This document shows, piece by piece, positions 59,691 to 64,000 of a stretch of DNA of 64,000 nucleotides; position 1 is the stretch's first letter; the number at the start of each line of letters is the position of its first letter. The stretch covers positions 56,679 through 120,678 of the forward strand of contig JAWZYV010013182.1 in the NCBI GenBank assembly GCA_038373885.1, given 5' to 3'. The notes under the pieces are model-generated. The model searched no databases, was not told the DNA's origin, and saw nothing but the letters and a program-made list of their open reading frames with translations. The translations under genes were made by a program, and so were the position numbers. The stretch is from Cheiracanthium punctorium. Taxonomy: Eukaryota; Arthropoda; Arachnida; Araneae; Cheiracanthiidae.

Positions 59691-60929
59691 CATAAAATCT
59701 ACCATACCAAAATCTGCAAGGCTCTAAAATTAATACTGTATTACTAAATTTAATATTGTAACACTTACCTTTATTACCAGTAATATTAAACTTATCCGTT
59801 ACTATACTATTGAATTATCCTTAAACAGTATACAAACTTTTCAATTCCAAAAATCTCGCATTTAACACCAAAAACAATAACTTTTTTTCCGCGTTGAATC
59901 AGTTTACCAGCACAAGTATCCCTTGTGTTTTTCGTACTACTAATGAAAGCTCACACATTCTGAATCACCTGCTACTTTCAGCTGGTTTCCCTGATTTAAA
60001 AGTGGACTTTCCTGAGGCCATCTGGGGTGTTCGATCGTAAATTATCCACTTTACCATATGAGAGAGAGGTTTGTGTATGTGTAAAAAGTGGAGAGGGAAA
60101 TATTACACCACAACAACAGAGCGGTTATTTTGATCTAACAACGTATATATGTATATTCTAAGCGTGAATCTGTGCTAGAATGTGCAATAAGATAAAATGA
60201 TGCACATAGACATATTGAAATTTAATCACAAAATATTTTTTTCCCACGTTTATAATTTATTTCAATATAAATTGCATACAATATATAATTGATCATTATT
60301 TTCTGCTTTTGATTTAAAATTTTGTTTATACTATTTGCAACAGGCGCGTATCCTTCCTAAAAATCTGACCCTTTACTTAGTTTAAAATTTGATACTGAGG
60401 CTACAGTTGAAACAGCTTGCTTACAATTTGATACACAGGTTAGAGCCCTCTCCACCCCCGAAATAAAATCCTGACTGCACCACCGATTTACAAACACGCA
60501 TCAAAACATGCTCAAATATTATATACAGAAACAAAAAACGAATGCAAGATTTCAGCTATATAAGCATAAATAACATACTACGATCAAGTATAGAGACGGA
60601 TCCAAAGATCAATTTCTCGGAAGGGTATAAAATTAAAAGAAGCAGGCTTGTTTAAGTCTTAAAAACAAAATGTATAGTAAAGCAAAATGTTAACCCTAAC
60701 CAAAGCAATGTCTGTCGGAAGAGCTGGAGTCCTAATGGATCCGACACTGAATCAATGTATCTTATATGTTGTGAATTATCAAATTTTAAATAACATTTAC
60801 AATAATTGAAAAGTTATAAGGTTTTACTTACTTGTGTTAGCTAAAAGTATTCCATTACTTGTATGCAGTTGGTACTTCGCAACTGCAGTCCAATTCCAAT
60901 ATGGCGTCGTTTGGGTGTGGAAGCAACGC
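59691..60929. other. Spacer before the right terminal array
   Basis: AT-rich with a less AT-rich patch at 59885-60060. A 'ccaatatggcgtcg' word at 60895 resembles a YY1-like ATGGCG site followed by 22 open codons. No gene supported. Confidence 0.4.
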
Positions 60930-61171
60930 ACTCACTCCTGCTGAAGTGAACGCATCAGGGGAAATGTGGTGACTCTCTCGCTAGAGTGAGCAGATAGCGC
61001 CTTCACCCTTACTCTAAGAGTGACATTGTCTCACTCTTGCAGTTAGGGTGACAGAATCCTATCGATGAAGAGTCATAATGCAGTTTTCTCACTCTTATCT
61101 CACTCTATCTGGGATCATTTGCCGGTGACTTTTTGTAAGAGTGACAATGTCACTCTAAATTTTTAAGAGAG
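60930..61171. repeat. Right terminal TCACTC/GAGTGA array of the giant element
   Basis: TCACTC at about 60932, 61031, 61089, 61100 and 61150; GAGTGA at 60984, 61018 and 61139. Variants are GGGTGA and GGTGAC. The dominant orientation is opposite to that of the left array, as expected for inverted termini. Away from the outer 24 bp the two arrays share the motif but not an alignable sequence. Confidence 0.88.
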
Positions 61172-61173
61172 TA

Positions 61174-62275
61174 GATATCCTAGCTGACGTACCCGTCGTT
61201 GACCAGTTAGTAAGTAATGCAAATATCCAAAAAGAATGAATTTTCGTCAGCATTGTATGTGTAACCAAGACTGGAAATAGCATACTGGCAGTAGTACTGA
61301 AAGCAAAGTTATAACTTCTGTGTATTGTTAAATGAATACAGGTAAGAGAGTAACAATGTGCTGAGTGAAATTGACAATTGAGATATCTTTTTATTTTCAA
61401 AGTTATTTTTTAATACTGGTTGAATGAGCTTTTCAATTCAACAGCTCGTTCCTAACCTGTAAGTACATTTTCTCTGATTCACAGTATGTGTTTTAACATA
61501 TTTCAAGAAAATTTTACGATTTTCACACAATCTAAAATAGCAAATAAATGCTTTAAAACAAAGCTTTAATTTATTCAATTTTTTCAAAAACTTCTGACAT
61601 TTATTGTTTCATTCGTTGCTGATCATGTTGCTAAATTTCATTCTGTTCTATTAAGCTATTTTTGAAAGATGCGAGATCAAACATTGAAACGATTTTCACA
61701 AAATCTCAAAACCAATGAAACAATTAAATCAGTTCTGGCATCTATAGTTTAAATTAGCTTTCCGAACATAATTTAAAAATTCATAGTACTCCACTGTCAT
61801 TTTTCAAGAATGGAACAAACAGGCTTTGAATTTTCACAAAATCCCAACTTCCCATCATGCCACCAAATTGTCATAGTCCATTGCCACCAAATTGGCTTAG
61901 TCGTTATCATGTAATGAGCGACCAAAAATTTACGCAGTTTGAAACGATTTCGCAAAATCTCATCGATTTTTTTAAAAAATTCGATGCCTACAGTTTAAAT
62001 TGAGTGATTACCTATCTCATGTCATCAAATTTCATTCCACTCGCTACGGTTGTTATGACATGATGCGCGAACAAATAAAGGGTCGCGGACAGAACTACAG
62101 AAAGACAAACTTTTTTTTCACGGTCGTGCTTGAAACGGATAGAAATCGCAAACGTTTTTAATTCCAAGTAATGTTCTGACAAAAGTCTAATTTTATTTAT
62201 ATAGATATGCAGTGTGATTATAAAATAAGCATACGTTCATGTGATTATCAGATTTTCTATCATAATTCCTACTTA
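61174..62275. other. Spacer with dispersed-repeat sequence
   Basis: The segment about 61620-62170 contains three related 'acgattt(t)cacaaaatctc' words and 'tttcattccactcgctacgg', 'gacatgatgcgcgaacaaat' and 'gggtcgcggacagaac'. It looks like a dispersed repeat tail, perhaps the 3' end of a non-LTR element. No reverse transcriptase seen. Confidence 0.4.
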
Positions 62276-62277
62276 TA

Positions 62278-63006
62278 CAGAGTGGTCAAAAAGAAAGTTT
62301 CCCGACATAATGACCTCTAGCGGCCGTTCTATTCAACCTATCGACATGAATTTTCAGATATAGCTTTTTGAAGGTATGCGCTCGAGATCCTGTGAGCGAC
62401 AAGTTAATAGCGCTAACGGTTACAGTTAAAGTGAGTAGAAACTCGAGATTTTCCATTGGCAACACCCAGTTTTTTTGGTCTCAAAGTGTTCAGCGCACTC
62501 CAAAACCCCTAAAAACACTTTGGAATGGAAATTCTGACCCAAAAAACGGAGCCGTAATGAGCCGTAATCGCTGCGCCAAGCGTGAGCGATGGAAGCGGGG
62601 CATCAATAGCTGAGACCGTAGAAAGGGCCGAAACGGTTTCATTTGGCATTTTCCACATGTGTGCCACCGCATGCAATGACACATTGCATTCGGGAGACAG
62701 TGGACAGTGCAGCCGAATGCAGCATTTCTCACGGAATGTTTTTGCAATCTCTCGTCTGATTGAATCTCATTTGGAAAATCTGGTAAATTTCCATTCCAAA
62801 GTGTTTTTAGGTGTTTTGGAGGGTGCTGAACACTTTATGACCAAACAAACTGGGTGTTGCCAATAGAAAACCTCGAGTTTCTACTCACTTTAACTGTAAC
62901 CGTTAGCGCATACCTCCAAAAAGCTATATCTGAAAATTCATGTCGATAGGTTGAATAGAACGGACGCTAGAGGTCATTATGTCGGGAAACTTTCTTTTTG
63001 ACCACC

Positions 63007-63009
<3 letters not shown>
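62278..63009. mobile_element. 732-bp TA-flanked foldback element (Tc1/mariner type)
   Basis: Flanked by TA (62276-62277 and 63010-63011). Left end CAGAGTGGTCAAAAAGAAAG and reverse-complemented right end CAGGGTGGTCAAAAAGAAAG. Arms 62278-62532 and 62786-63009 pair almost throughout. The left arm has ~32 bp extra (about 62391-62415), bounded by GCGCT on each side, consistent with a deletion between short direct repeats in the right arm. The ~250-bp loop is GC-richer and has no transposase. Apparent 81-94-codon frames overlap on both strands and arise from the inverted arms. Confidence 0.93.

Positions 63010-63011
<2 letters not shown>

Positions 63012-63058
<47 letters not shown>
63012..63058. 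repeat. (AT)n(AG)n compound microsatellite
   Basis: About 13 AT units followed by about 10 AG units directly at the right end of the foldback element. The element may have inserted at or seeded the repeat. Confidence 0.95.
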
Positions 63059-63691
63059 TTCTAATAAATTCTGTTTCGTTTACCTCAGATGAGATGCAAA
63101 AATAAAATGTTTCGCAAAATCTCACTTCCAGCTTTGTATCTCTGAATGGAACAAATCAGATAAACCCAAGTCTTTTCGCTCGCCAATTAGCAAACATTAA
63201 AGTTTTTAGCATTTTTAAAACACTAGGTTTATTGTTTTAAATTTCAATTTTTAGTATAGTTTGTAATTGTACATGACAAGACTCTTAAGGCCATTCATCG
63301 GCAGTTTTCTGTCGTTTTCCAACATATCTCTACCTTAAATTTTAAAACTATTAAAAGGTTTTGTCCCCGGTTTAAGACAATAAATCAATCAATCAAATAA
63401 TTTCGTCAGCATTAAATTTTTCCTCGCCCGAAGGTCCTTCAAATAATTTTCAGCTCTTGACCTCTTGATACTTGGAACAGGTTATGCATTAATAAAATTT
63501 TTAAAAAATAAAAAAATAGCAAATACAACTATCATAGTGTATAGCAATTAAATATTTAAATATGCCTTTATCAGATAGATCAGTTTTCAGCGTTTTGAAA
63601 TAGAGTAATCTTTGAAAATGAATGAAAATAAATAAAATTTAAAAATCACGACATAATTTAATATAAAACAAAAAAATATTCTTTTTTGTGT
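63059..63691. other. Spacer with no recognised gene
   Basis: AT-rich sequence. 'ttcgcaaaatctcactt' near 63111 again matches the dispersed word at 61683 and 61950. No gene. Confidence 0.5.
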
Positions 63692-64000
63692 AGCTATAGG
63701 GTGACAGTATACTTAACGGTCTAAATATGTATTTTTCGTCAAATCTGATAAATCTGAAGTTTCTTTTCGAGAATGAAATTGTTATGCATAATCAAGTGTT
63801 TAATTATTATTCATTTGGCAAAATATATCCTCCTGCATACTTATATTTTCTCGTACTTGATTCATAAATCTATCATGGAAATCCATTTTTTAGATTTATG
63901 TTCTGATGGTTTTTTGTAGTTTTTGGAAAAGAATTTCTTACTATTTATCTTCGTTTCAAAGTACTAATTCTGCTTTCATTGCGATTCTTAAAATCAAAAA
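63692..64000. repeat. Duplication block B5, paralogous to 16508-16809
   Basis: Aligns from 'gtatacttaacgg' to the end of the window with about 85% identity by eye. Homology must continue beyond the window edge. Confidence 0.9.

Larger units (their letters stand above)
48708..61171. mobile_element. 12.46-kb giant non-autonomous TIR element (putative)
   Basis: Left end CTCTCTTAATAATAAAGAGT and reverse-complemented right end CTCTCTTAAAAATTTAGAGT match at 20 of 24 positions. TA lies immediately outside both ends (48706-48707 and 61172-61173). Each end then carries a ~240-bp cluster of GAGTGA/TCACTC hexamers, followed inward by inverted AATATT-rich satellite-like blocks (49270-50400 against 57260-57900 and 59040-59690). 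The ~7-kb core is A-rich and non-coding. No transposase, polymerase, integrase, helicase or capsid-like frame is present. The whole lies inside a 16.4-kb segment absent from paralogous copy A. Polinton-like, P-like or Tc1/mariner-like origin is possible; a 6-bp ATATCC occurs near both ends (48693-48698 and 61175-61180), so the exact boundary is uncertain by a few bases. Confidence 0.6.

Noticed and set aside
48708..61171. Polinton/Maverick or integrated large DNA virus
   Set aside because: Size and long terminal structures fit loosely, but there is no trace of polymerase, integrase, ATPase, protease or capsid frames, so I do not make that call.
62368..62866. Three overlapping 81-94-codon frames on both strands
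   Set aside because: They lie in the arms and loop of the foldback element and mirror each other; no protein-like composition.

Overview
This is a eukaryotic, AT-rich (about 30% GC by eye), gene-poor window made almost entirely of decayed DNA transposons, non-autonomous elements with inverted ends, minisatellites and diverged internal duplications. The DD36E/Tc1 relics, hAT, piggyBac-like and mariner-like short elements, a tRNA-derived SINE and long AT-rich spacers suggest an arthropod, most plausibly a spider or another chelicerate. That assignment is inference; no host gene here is diagnostic. No complete protein-coding gene, rRNA or functional tRNA is visible. Two weak exon candidates are listed: a cysteine-rich one near 35.5 kb and a short one on the minus strand near 57.95 kb.

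Layout. 0-6 kb: a piggyBac-like 0.5-kb element (112-612), a CCGGAT-rich inverted-end element (2953-4149), a piggyBac-like element with a near-perfect 108-bp hairpin inserted exactly at the junction of a tandem duplication (4313-4820), and two small TIR elements. 8.9-17 kb: copy A of a large diverged duplication, plus an N-terminal Tc1 fragment. 18.7-19.5 kb: a broken Tc1-type DD36E transposase. 20.7-21.4 kb: a ~175-bp tandem array ending in an AC/ATAC microsatellite. 22-35 kb: hAT elements with 8-bp target duplications (22268-22470, 32025-32348), TA-flanked mariner-type elements (25288-25733, 30631-31034), a 2.7-kb giant foldback (27500-30220) and a second copy of the 0.5-kb piggyBac-like family (34703-35208). 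36.9-47.2 kb: copy B of the duplication, interrupted by a 253-bp minisatellite with a 1-kb interruption and by a displaced, inverted block.

The rest of copy B is absent until 63.69 kb, where homology to copy A resumes at the equivalent point. The ~16.4 kb between is therefore a large composite interruption. Inside it sits the most striking object of the window: a 12.46-kb sequence (48708-61171) with imperfect TIRs flanked by TA, arrays of GAGTGA/TCACTC hexamers at both ends, inverted AATATT-rich satellite-like subterminal repeats, and no recognisable coding sequence. I interpret it as a giant non-autonomous transposon. A 732-bp mariner-type foldback (62278-63009) lies between it and the right breakpoint.

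No operon or pathway logic applies. The relationships between features are insertion history: what is nested in what, which target-site duplications remain, and which repeats are paralogous.
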